Shown here piece after piece: positions 34,591-41,410 of a DNA stretch of 64,000 nucleotides. This stretch comes from Bacteroidota bacterium. GTDB lineage: Bacteria; Bacteroidota; Bacteroidia; B-17B0; Aurantibacillaceae. Position numbers and translations under genes: made by a program. The stretch's first letter is position 1. Every line of letters begins with the position of its first letter. Location of the stretch: NCBI GenBank assembly GCA_030684395.1, contig JAUXTT010000011.1, positions 62,001 through 126,000 of the forward strand. The letters are read 5' to 3'. The notes below the pieces were generated by a model that saw only the letters and a program-made list of their open reading frames with translations, ran no database searches and had not been told where the DNA came from.

Positions 34591-34678
34591 AACACAGAGA
34601 GCACAGAGAAAATAGAGTTACACAGAGTTTTTTAATCCATTCTCTGTGCAACTCTTAAAGCTTCGTGTCCTCTGTGTT
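34591..34678. repeat. CACAGAG-type inverted repeat
   Basis: Two 37-base arms are imperfect inverted copies: both carry AACACAGAG at the outside and AGAGTT(A/G)CACAGAG at the inside, with a 14-base middle that differs. It lies in the gap between hddA and the pirin gene. A shorter relative with TTACACAGAG lies at 40603-40627. Confidence 0.75.
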
Positions 34679-34682
34679 GAAA

Positions 34683-35558
34683 TCAATCAAGTTTCCCGAA
34701 TTTACCCGCATTAAAATCATCAATGGCTTCCATTAATTCTTGTTGGGTATTCATTACAAACGGGCCATATTGAGCAATAGGCTCATCAATTGGTTCGCCG
34801 CTCAACACTAACACCACTGCATCTATATCCGTACTAATCTCAATTTTTTCAGCATCATCTCTGAACAAAACAAAATCATGCGTTTGTGCTTCACTTCCAT
34901 TTACTTTAATGTTGCCCTCAATTACCAACAATGAAGTGTTGTGCGTTTTTGGAATATCGAATGAGAAATTTGCACCTGCTTTTAATTTAATATCAAACAT
35001 ATTCAAAGGTGTAAAAGTACTTGCCGCACCTTTGATTCCGTTAAAATTCCCGGCAATTACACTTACTTCTCCTTTATCATCAGGTAATTTAACTTTGGGA
35101 ACACCGGCACTTGTAATTTCCTGATATTTTGGAGCTGTCATTTTATGTGCTTTAGGTAAGTTTACCCAGATCTGCGCCATTTCAAAATCGCCACCTTGCT
35201 TGGAGAAATTTTCTTCATGATACTCTTTGTGCAAAACTCCTGAACCGGCGGTCATCCATTGAACATCACCCGGGCGAATAATTCCACTATTACCCGCGCT
35301 ATCGTGATGAGCTACTGCTCCTTTATATGCAATAGTTACTGTTTCAAATCCTCTGTGCGGGTGTACATCCACTCCACGAGGCCTATCACTTGGCGGGAAA
35401 TAATGTGAAGCACCAAAGTCCAGCATCAAAAAAGGGCTTACTTCTTTTCTAATGTTATTTCCGCTGGGGAAATAATTAAATACTCTAAAACCGTCTCCCA
35501 CCATTCCCGGTCTGTCAGGACGACTGAGAATTATTTTTACACTTTTCAAATTTTTCAT
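34683..35558 (-). CDS. Pirin family protein
   Basis: A 291-residue cupin protein with the metal-binding N-terminal HPHRGFETVTI motif and the Pirin_C domain ending. The first strand (KIILSRPDRPGMVGDGFRV), the GVLHKEYHEEN segment and VHPHRGFE all fit pirin. Bacterial pirins include quercetinase-like and redox-regulatory forms; no substrate can be given. It is followed two bases later by the YceI gene, so it is its operon partner. Confidence 0.88.
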   Translation of the reverse strand: MKNLKSVKIILSRPDRPGMVGDGFRVFNYFPSGNNIRKEVSPFLMLDFGASHYFPPSDRPRGVDVHPHRGFETVTIAYKGAVAHHDSAGNSGIIRPGDVQWMTAGSGVLHKEYHEENFSKQGGDFEMAQIWVNLPKAHKMTAPKYQEITSAGVPKVKLPDDKGEVSVIAGNFNGIKGAASTFTPLNMFDIKLKAGANFSFDIPKTHNTSLLVIEGNIKVNGSEAQTHDFVLFRDDAEKIEISTDIDAVVLVLSGEPIDEPIAQYGPFVMNTQQELMEAIDDFNAGKFGKLD

Positions 35559-35560
35559 GA

Positions 35561-36085
35561 TTATTCTTTTTTAAACTGTGCGTTCACTAATATTTTCACT
35601 TCTTCCGAAACCACTACTCCACCTGCTTCTGTAACAGCGTTCCACTCTAAACCAAAATCTTTACGGTTTATCTTTCCTTCGATCTCGAATCCGTGCTTTT
35701 CATTTCCATAAGGATCAACCATTTTTCCGGCGTACTCTACGTCTAATTTAATTGATTTACTTACACCCCGCAAACTTAAATTTCCTTCCAGGATATAACT
35801 GCTGCCATTCTTATGAGTAAAAGTAGTTGATTCAAATTTCATTTTTGGGTGGTTCGTAGCATCAAAAAAATCGGGACTTTTTAAATGTCCGTCTCTTTGT
35901 TCATTATTAGTAGATATACTATTGATATCAGCTTCAAATCCAATTTTAGCGTCGCTGAAATCTTCTTTTTGAGATTCGATCGTAGCGTCAAACTGATTAA
36001 AGTTTCCGGATACGGTACTAATCATTAAGTGCTTTACTTTGAAAGATACTTCTGAATGGCTTGGGTCAATTTTGTAAGTTGTCAT
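35561..36085 (-). CDS. YceI-family protein
   Basis: A 174-residue YceI/lipocalin-like protein. It begins TYKIDPSHSEVSFKVKHLM, then has SGNFNQFDATIE, RDGHLKSPDFFDA and an ESTTFTHKNG block, the family signature. The ATG at 36085 is used because the -7 box at 36122 overlaps the upstream alternative at 36124. It lacks a signal peptide, so it is probably cytoplasmic. Such proteins bind isoprenoids. It is paired with pirin in a two-gene operon. Confidence 0.87.
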   Translation of the reverse strand: MTTYKIDPSHSEVSFKVKHLMISTVSGNFNQFDATIESQKEDFSDAKIGFEADINSISTNNEQRDGHLKSPDFFDATNHPKMKFESTTFTHKNGSSYILEGNLSLRGVSKSIKLDVEYAGKMVDPYGNEKHGFEIEGKINRKDFGLEWNAVTEAGGVVVSEEVKILVNAQFKKE

Positions 36086-36121
36086 AATTTTATGTTTTAA
36101 TGAGTTATTAATTTTATAGTA

Positions 36122-36129
36122 CAAAATTA
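36122..36129 (-). promoter_or_regulatory. -7 box of the YceI-pirin operon
   Basis: On the minus strand TAATTTTG matches TAnnTTTG and lies 36 bases before the YceI ATG. It overlaps the upstream in-frame start, which decides against that start. Confidence 0.5.
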
Positions 36130-36255
36130 CGTTGACTCTAGTCGCAGGAAAATGAACTACGTTAAGAAATACGCTTAATATAGATTAAGACACAAAATAC
36201 GGACGTGGATTTCACTGATGACACAGATTTCTTTACTTTTTAATATTATCAACAA

Positions 36256-36273
36256 TCCCGATATCTATCGAGA
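36256..36273. repeat. Degenerate copy of the dispersed palindrome
   Basis: TCCCGATATCTATCGAGA differs from TCCCGATAGCTATCGGGA at two positions and, like the copy at 50570, is followed by CCG. The surrounding 36180-36300 gap carries further CACAGATTT- and ATCTGCGTC-like strings. Confidence 0.55.
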
Positions 36274-36320
36274 CCGTGCAATCTGCGTCTGACTTAGTAA
36301 ACAAGGTTTCTAATTACTTT

Positions 36321-36905
36321 TCATGGTTTTTGATACATCATCTGATGCCTGATCTTACTAAGGAATTCAGGTGTAATGCCCAAATACGAAGCTATTTGAG
36401 TTTGCGGTAATCGTTGTATAAAAGCAGGATAACGCTTTGCAAAATTCTTATAACGATCCATGGCAGGCAAGCTTATATTTTCTAAAATACGTGTCTGGTG
36501 TGCTATCAATGAGTTTTCCATGATGATGCGAAAGTATCTTTCAAACTTGGAGCATTTATCGAAAAGTTCTTGTTGAGTTTCTTTCGTTAGCATTAATACC
36601 TCTGTATCTTCCAGCGCATCAATGTTCTGTGTACTGGGAGTTCCATTTTTAAAACTCATGATATCTCCTACCCACCATCCTTCTATAGCAAATTGCAGAA
36701 TGTGTTCAAAGCCATTATTATCTACAATGTATGAGCGCAAACAACCTTTGCTTACAAAAGCAGTATGTTTACATACTTCACCTTCCTGCAAAAAATATTG
36801 TTTCTTTCTTACTTTTTTTGATTGAAGCAAAGAAAGAAATTGATCCTTTTCCTGTTCTGTAAGACTAATGTGTTTCTCAATACTTGAGATCAATAATTCG
36901 CTCAT
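36321..36905 (-). CDS. Crp/Fnr-family transcriptional regulator
   Basis: A 194-residue regulator with a cyclic-nucleotide-binding-like domain (about 15-130: QYFLQEGEVCKHTAFVSKG, then ALEDTEVLMLTKE). A helix-turn-helix near the C-terminus contains QTQIASYLGITPEFLSKIR. No cysteine cluster of the Fnr type is visible, and the canonical cAMP-contact arginine/serine pair is not evident. Bacteroidota have many such regulators without known ligands. It is a single gene in its own unit, pointing away from the YceI/pirin operon. Confidence 0.87.
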   Translation of the reverse strand: MSELLISSIEKHISLTEQEKDQFLSLLQSKKVRKKQYFLQEGEVCKHTAFVSKGCLRSYIVDNNGFEHILQFAIEGWWVGDIMSFKNGTPSTQNIDALEDTEVLMLTKETQQELFDKCSKFERYFRIIMENSLIAHQTRILENISLPAMDRYKNFAKRYPAFIQRLPQTQIASYLGITPEFLSKIRHQMMYQKP

Positions 36906-36956
36906 AATATGCTGTTATTTGCAAATAGAAATATCCTAATAATTGACTAGAAAAAC

Positions 36957-36987
36957 AAATGGCATCCACTTTTGATGGATGCCATTT
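36957..36987 (-). terminator. Strong hairpin terminator
   Basis: AAATGGCATCCA and TGGATGCCATTT pair over 12 bp around a 7-base loop. Read on the minus strand it is followed by GTTTTTC. It ends the T9SS gene at 37010 and separates it from the Crp gene. Confidence 0.8.
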
Positions 36988-37009
36988 GAAACATGCTTAT
37001 GTATTAAAA

Positions 37010-39175
37010 TTATTCGACAATCAAGCGTTCAACCGTTTTTGATCCGTCATTTTCAATTTGAATAAAATATACACCTTTATTGATGTTGTTTAAATCCAAT
37101 TCAAGCATATTTGCATTTCTAATTTCGGCTGTTAAAACGGTTTGACCTAATGTATTAAGTATGCTGATTTTACCTGATTTTAATTCAGTCGCAAATTCAA
37201 CAGTTACCTTATCCTTTGCAGGGTTAGGGTAAACAGAAACAGCTATACCTGAAACGTGTTGTTCTTTTATACCTATACAATACGAAAAGAATAAACTATC
37301 GGTTGCCACATTCGAACACCCGTTAACATCTGTAAACCAGTAGTCAAAATAATACATACCCTGTCCAAAGTTATCTACCAAAAACTGCGCATAAACTGTA
37401 TCTGCGCTCATTCCAAAATACATACCACCTGTTGGTAAACCTCCGTTCAGGAAAACTGTATCCTCTGCCTCAACACAAATAGAACTCACTGCCCCTCCCA
37501 TATAATCAAACGTAACTGTAGGAAGAGGTGCAACGCTAAGGTCTAATTCAATAACACTATCACAACCTGCCATATTTGTTAGGGTGTGGTAATATAATCC
37601 GGCAGCAAACACACCAGTACCATAAAAATCCATTGTATCGCCCGCACAAATAGTTTGAACATCAGTTATACTATCGGGTAAGTTAACATCAACAGTAGTT
37701 GTAATAACACTATCACAACTTGTTGCAACCGTTGTAAAATTACTTACGTGAACTACAGTTGAAGTAATGTTAGTTTCAACAAAACCATCAGGAAATGTAT
37801 AATCAGACCCGCTACAAACAACGTCAGAAGCACTGATAGAATATGTTGGGTTAACAGTTAATAAGGCTGAAGCACAAGTATCTCCGCCTCCACCATTTGT
37901 AAATACAGCACGGTAATAATCTCCACTATCAGCCGAAGTTGCAATAAACTGAAAAAGCGGCTGGGTGGCACCTACCACATCATTCCAATTAGTTCCACCA
38001 TCTGTACTCACCTGCCATTGCACAGTAGGTGCCGGGTCTCCGGTGGCAGTAGACGAGAAGCTAGCCATAGAGCCATTACAAACCGTTTGCGGCTGAGGGT
38101 CAGAAGTAACCAGGGGTGCTATAAAATCTTCATTTACAATTATTCCCAAACCTTGCCCGTCGGCTATACTGGCTCCTGCCGCATTTATTACGTTCACATA
38201 AAAAGTATCATTCATTTCAGGGCTAAGATCACCATTTACCATCACAGAAAAAGTGTAAGAGGTCATACCTGCAGGTATTGTTTGCCCGGTTAATGAATTC
38301 GAAATAAAGTCTATTGGTGAAGTTGCAGAGCCGTCCGTTGTACTGATATCAAAGGTTACTCCTCCTATATCGGCAGGAGAAGAAAGGCTCACGGTAAAAT
38401 CAAAACTGGTTAGACCTGCATTTCCTTCTGCCAACACCACATCACTTACTGAAATGTTATTAGTGAACATTGGTACCAGGGTAAGATCGTCAACAGCTAA
38501 ACCATCATCTGATCCTGTTATGTTAGGATCTGTCCATCTGATCCAAAAGGTAGAACCATTTGGAATATTCAGCCCATTAATAGCTGATAGTATTGAAGTG
38601 CGATTTGCTCCTGCATCTCCATCAAGCGCACCTGTGGGGCCTGCGGTAAATGGCGATTTAAAATTTAATGCAGGTACACTTACCCAAGTTCCTGTTGTTA
38701 AACTGGTAGCATCTAAACTATATTGAAATAGGAGAGAATCCTGACGACCAATAACAGCCAGCCTCCATTGTTCCCCTGTATATCCTATAACCAAATCGGT
38801 GACTAAACTTCCGGTATTATTGGCAAACGAGGAACCGAAACTGGAAATCAATGTTCCACTTGCAAGACTACCTAATGCTCTTTCAGTAGTAGCAGCAGTT
38901 CCATAGCTATAGGTATCTCCTGTGTTACTCCCTCCGGTATCGCCCGCATATAATTCATTATCACGCGCGCCACCACCTGTTTCATCTATTACCCAACCTG
39001 ATATTGCAAGCACATTTGCAGTTCCGGTATTCGCAAGTGCATCAAAATCCTGCGAATAGGGAGCGCCTAATGTAGTAAGGGGAAATTGTGCCTCGGCATT
39101 ATATGAAGTTAAGAAAAAGGCACCACTCAATGCTAAGGAATTGAGAATTGATTTAGTAGTAAATGTTTTTATCAT
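37010..39175 (-). CDS. Secreted T9SS surface protein with Calx-beta and Ig-like domains
   Basis: A 721-residue protein with a signal peptide (about 1-29). An N-terminal domain rich in Gly/Thr/Ser includes a WTDPNITGSDDGLAVDDLTL block (concanavalin/Ig-type). A Calx-beta-like repeat (about 240-350) follows, then Ig-like domains with cysteines. The end is a T9SS sorting domain (SVYPNPAKDKVTVEFA, GVYFIQ, ERLIVE). It is likely carried to the cell surface, as an adhesin or structural protein. No enzyme motif is visible. Confidence 0.85.
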   Translation of the reverse strand: MIKTFTTKSILNSLALSGAFFLTSYNAEAQFPLTTLGAPYSQDFDALANTGTANVLAISGWVIDETGGGARDNELYAGDTGGSNTGDTYSYGTAATTERALGSLASGTLISSFGSSFANNTGSLVTDLVIGYTGEQWRLAVIGRQDSLLFQYSLDATSLTTGTWVSVPALNFKSPFTAGPTGALDGDAGANRTSILSAINGLNIPNGSTFWIRWTDPNITGSDDGLAVDDLTLVPMFTNNISVSDVVLAEGNAGLTSFDFTVSLSSPADIGGVTFDISTTDGSATSPIDFISNSLTGQTIPAGMTSYTFSVMVNGDLSPEMNDTFYVNVINAAGASIADGQGLGIIVNEDFIAPLVTSDPQPQTVCNGSMASFSSTATGDPAPTVQWQVSTDGGTNWNDVVGATQPLFQFIATSADSGDYYRAVFTNGGGGDTCASALLTVNPTYSISASDVVCSGSDYTFPDGFVETNITSTVVHVSNFTTVATSCDSVITTTVDVNLPDSITDVQTICAGDTMDFYGTGVFAAGLYYHTLTNMAGCDSVIELDLSVAPLPTVTFDYMGGAVSSICVEAEDTVFLNGGLPTGGMYFGMSADTVYAQFLVDNFGQGMYYFDYWFTDVNGCSNVATDSLFFSYCIGIKEQHVSGIAVSVYPNPAKDKVTVEFATELKSGKISILNTLGQTVLTAEIRNANMLELDLNNINKGVYFIQIENDGSKTVERLIVE

Positions 39176-39261
39176 GAATTAAGTTTTTGTATTTCCTTAA
39201 AATTAATAAGAAAACCAATAACTTCGACATTAAATCTCAAAAAATCTTATCGTAATTCTTT

Positions 39262-40299
39262 TTATTTTAAGCCTTTCCACCATGCTGTATGCGGATAGTT
39301 CCCTCCTAAAACAACCGGCTCACCAATCATTGGGCTTGTTATTTTAACATTTAATTCCTGTGCTTTTTTCACTACACGTTCAATTGGTTCATTCCAGGGA
39401 TGAAATGCCAAAGCAAACTTTCCCCAATGAACAGGAAATAAAACTTTTGCATTCAGATCAATACTTGCCTGCACAGTTTCTTCGGGTCTCATGTGAATTT
39501 GTGGCCACCAGTCGTTGTATTGCCCCGCCTCCAGCATCACTATATCAAAAGGACCATGTTTTTCCCCAATCTGTTTAAAATGTTCACCATAACCACTATC
39601 TGCGCCAATATATAATTTATGCCCCGCTACATTTAAAACATAAGATGCCCACATTGTTTTTGCACGCGTGAACCCTCTTCCGGAAAAATGCCTCGCAGTT
39701 TCTGCTGTTAACTCTATGCCATCATCAAAAGTCAAATGTTGTTCCCATTCAAATTCAGTAATATTCTCCTCATCAAATCCCCAATGCATCAGGTGTGAGC
39801 CAACACCCAACGATGTACAAATGTGTTTTGTTTTGCTTTTTAATTTTAAAACCGTTTGGTAATCCAGATGGTCGTAATGATCGTGAGTTAGCAAAAGAAT
39901 ATCTATGTCAGGAAATTCATCAACATGATAAACATTGCTGCCTTTAAATGCCCTTACAGAAAAAGAAAAAGGTGAAGCAAAACCACTAAACACCGGATCA
40001 ACTAATATATTTTTACCTCCAGCTTGTATCAAATAGGAGGAGTGCCCAAACCAAATGATACGAGGTTCCAGGCCTGAATAATCTCTAAGATCTGTTTTAA
40101 CAGATGGGATCATCGAAACAGGGGAAACATTTTTAGGTTTATTAAAAAACGACATGGAAACCTTGAACATGGAAACATCTTCCCGCATCATTTGCGTTGG
40201 AAACCTGTTTTCAAAGGCACCAAATTTATAAAAAGGAGAGGCCTTAATTTTGTCCAAATGATCGCCAAATGGTTTCTTGCCGAAATTTCTGAATAACAT
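39262..40299 (-). CDS. Metallo-beta-lactamase-fold hydrolase (NAPE-PLD/UlaG-like)
   Basis: A 345-residue protein with the metal motif LLTHDHYDHLD and downstream His and Asp residues (TARHFSGRGFTRAKTMWASY, GADSGYGEHFK, FPVHWGKFALAFHPW). This matches the NAPE-PLD/UlaG group of metallohydrolases that cleave phosphodiesters or lactones. It is soluble. A TTG/20/TACCTTTG promoter stands on the minus strand 27 bases before the ATG. The substrate is unknown. Confidence 0.85.
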   Translation of the reverse strand: MLFRNFGKKPFGDHLDKIKASPFYKFGAFENRFPTQMMREDVSMFKVSMSFFNKPKNVSPVSMIPSVKTDLRDYSGLEPRIIWFGHSSYLIQAGGKNILVDPVFSGFASPFSFSVRAFKGSNVYHVDEFPDIDILLLTHDHYDHLDYQTVLKLKSKTKHICTSLGVGSHLMHWGFDEENITEFEWEQHLTFDDGIELTAETARHFSGRGFTRAKTMWASYVLNVAGHKLYIGADSGYGEHFKQIGEKHGPFDIVMLEAGQYNDWWPQIHMRPEETVQASIDLNAKVLFPVHWGKFALAFHPWNEPIERVVKKAQELNVKITSPMIGEPVVLGGNYPHTAWWKGLK

Positions 40300-40325
40300 A
40301 GAATGCTTTTGTAATTATAACATAA

Positions 40326-40356
40326 CAAAGGTAAGTTCAACCAGAATCTCACACAA
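40326..40356 (-). promoter_or_regulatory. Promoter of the metallohydrolase gene
   Basis: On the minus strand TTG (40354-40356), a 20-base spacer and TACCTTTG (40326-40333) fit the phylum consensus, leaving a leader of about 20 bases. Confidence 0.6.
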
Positions 40357-40470
40357 CAATGAAGCGGTTGATGCAATCACAAAAAAGGCAAAAAGATAAT
40401 TTGGCAAGGTGAATGGTTTATTTCAACATTTGCCAGTTACGTTCAAACTTAGGAGAACTCGTAATAAAAA

Positions 40471-40598
40471 GAGTTCCACCGGACCTTTTGTACATAATGC
40501 TAAAACCATATAAGGCATATAAGTTCGTATAAGAGTAGCTCCCTTAAATGTCCTTACATACCTTATATGGTTCAAAAATGATTCTCTATATGGAACTC
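40471..40598. repeat. Nested inverted repeat
   Basis: Outer arms GAGTTCCA (40471-40478) and TGGAACTC (40591-40598) enclose perfect inner arms AACCATATAAGG (40504-40515) and CCTTATATGGTT (40561-40572). Further half-repeats of ATATAAG/CTTACAT lie between them. It lies in the gap between the metallohydrolase and miaE. Confidence 0.75.
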
Positions 40599-40639
40599 AA
40601 AACCCTCTGTGAAATCTCTGTGTAAAAAACTCCGATCGC

Positions 40640-41224
40640 CTAACCGTGCATTGTTTCCTTCTTGCTGTAGTTTTTCATGATATTTGCTTCGTAGTCCAGC
40701 CACTGCTGCCATCTGGCATTTATATCTTCGTATTGCTCGCCATATTTACGTGCGAACTTTAAAAACATAGTATAATGTGTTGCCTCGCTAATCATTAATT
40801 CGTGGTAGAACTTTTTTAAATCGTCATCCTTTATTTTTTCCGATAACATTCTGAAGCGTTCACAACTCCTTGCCTCTATCATTGCGCCAAAAAGGAGGCG
40901 ATCGATCAATGCAATCTCTCTTTTGTGGCCTTTACGCATAAAGGTGTATAATTCTCTCACATAATCATCTTTTCTTTCTCTGCCTAATGTAAAACCGCGT
41001 TCCTTTATTTTCTGATGCACCATTTCAAAGTGCGTTAACTCTTCTTTTGCCAGGCTCAGCATTTCATCTACCATATCTGTATGTTCCGGGTAATTTACAA
41101 CCAACCAAATAGCATTACTTGCCGCTTTTTGTTCACAGAACGCATGATCCGTTAAAATTTCGGAAATATTCTCTTCTACCAATTTTACCCAACGAGGATC
41201 TGTTTCTAATTTTAAGCCTAACAT
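40640..41224 (-). CDS. miaE: tRNA-(ms2io6A37) hydroxylase
   Basis: A 194-residue di-iron protein of the MiaE family. It has four-helix ligand motifs: a Glu in FCEQKAASNAIWL, EELTHFEMVH, EARSCERF and EATHYTMF. It hydroxylates ms2i6A at position 37 of tRNAs that read UNN codons, using O2. Length matches the family (about 200). It lies alone on the minus strand, next to the repeat-rich gap. Confidence 0.9.
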   Translation of the reverse strand: MLGLKLETDPRWVKLVEENISEILTDHAFCEQKAASNAIWLVVNYPEHTDMVDEMLSLAKEELTHFEMVHQKIKERGFTLGRERKDDYVRELYTFMRKGHKREIALIDRLLFGAMIEARSCERFRMLSEKIKDDDLKKFYHELMISEATHYTMFLKFARKYGEQYEDINARWQQWLDYEANIMKNYSKKETMHG

Positions 41225-41396
41225 GATTTACAGTTTATTTTGGCGAAATTACAAAAGTCTTTTGTTTCAGGCATATTTAATCGCCTAATTAGCTGCAGAA
41301 ACAGATGATTGGTTAAAAAAACCTAAACAACTCTTCATTAACGTATTGCTGTTAAAAACAAATAATCTGGCACGAAAATTAGCTGCCATTATCAGG

Positions 41397-41404
41397 TAAA
41401 TTCG
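41397..41404 (+). promoter_or_regulatory. -7-like box abutting the GH3 start
   Basis: TAAATTCG, one base off TAnnTTTG, ends six bases before the ATG, so a transcript would have almost no leader. The same sequence occurs on the minus strand at 55738. Confidence 0.35.
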
Positions 41405-41410
41405 TAGTGT

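Larger units (their letters stand above)
40300..40639. other. 340-base gap with nested repeats
   Basis: The gap holds the promoter of the metallohydrolase at its left end, a TGGCAA/TTGCCA pair around 40402-40435, the nested inverted repeats at 40471-40598 and a CACAGAG-type string at 40603-40627. No gene is supported. Confidence 0.6.

Noticed and set aside
40402-40435. TGGCAA/TTGCCA pair
   Set aside because: A 6-bp stem with a 22-base loop is too weak to call as a functional hairpin on its own.
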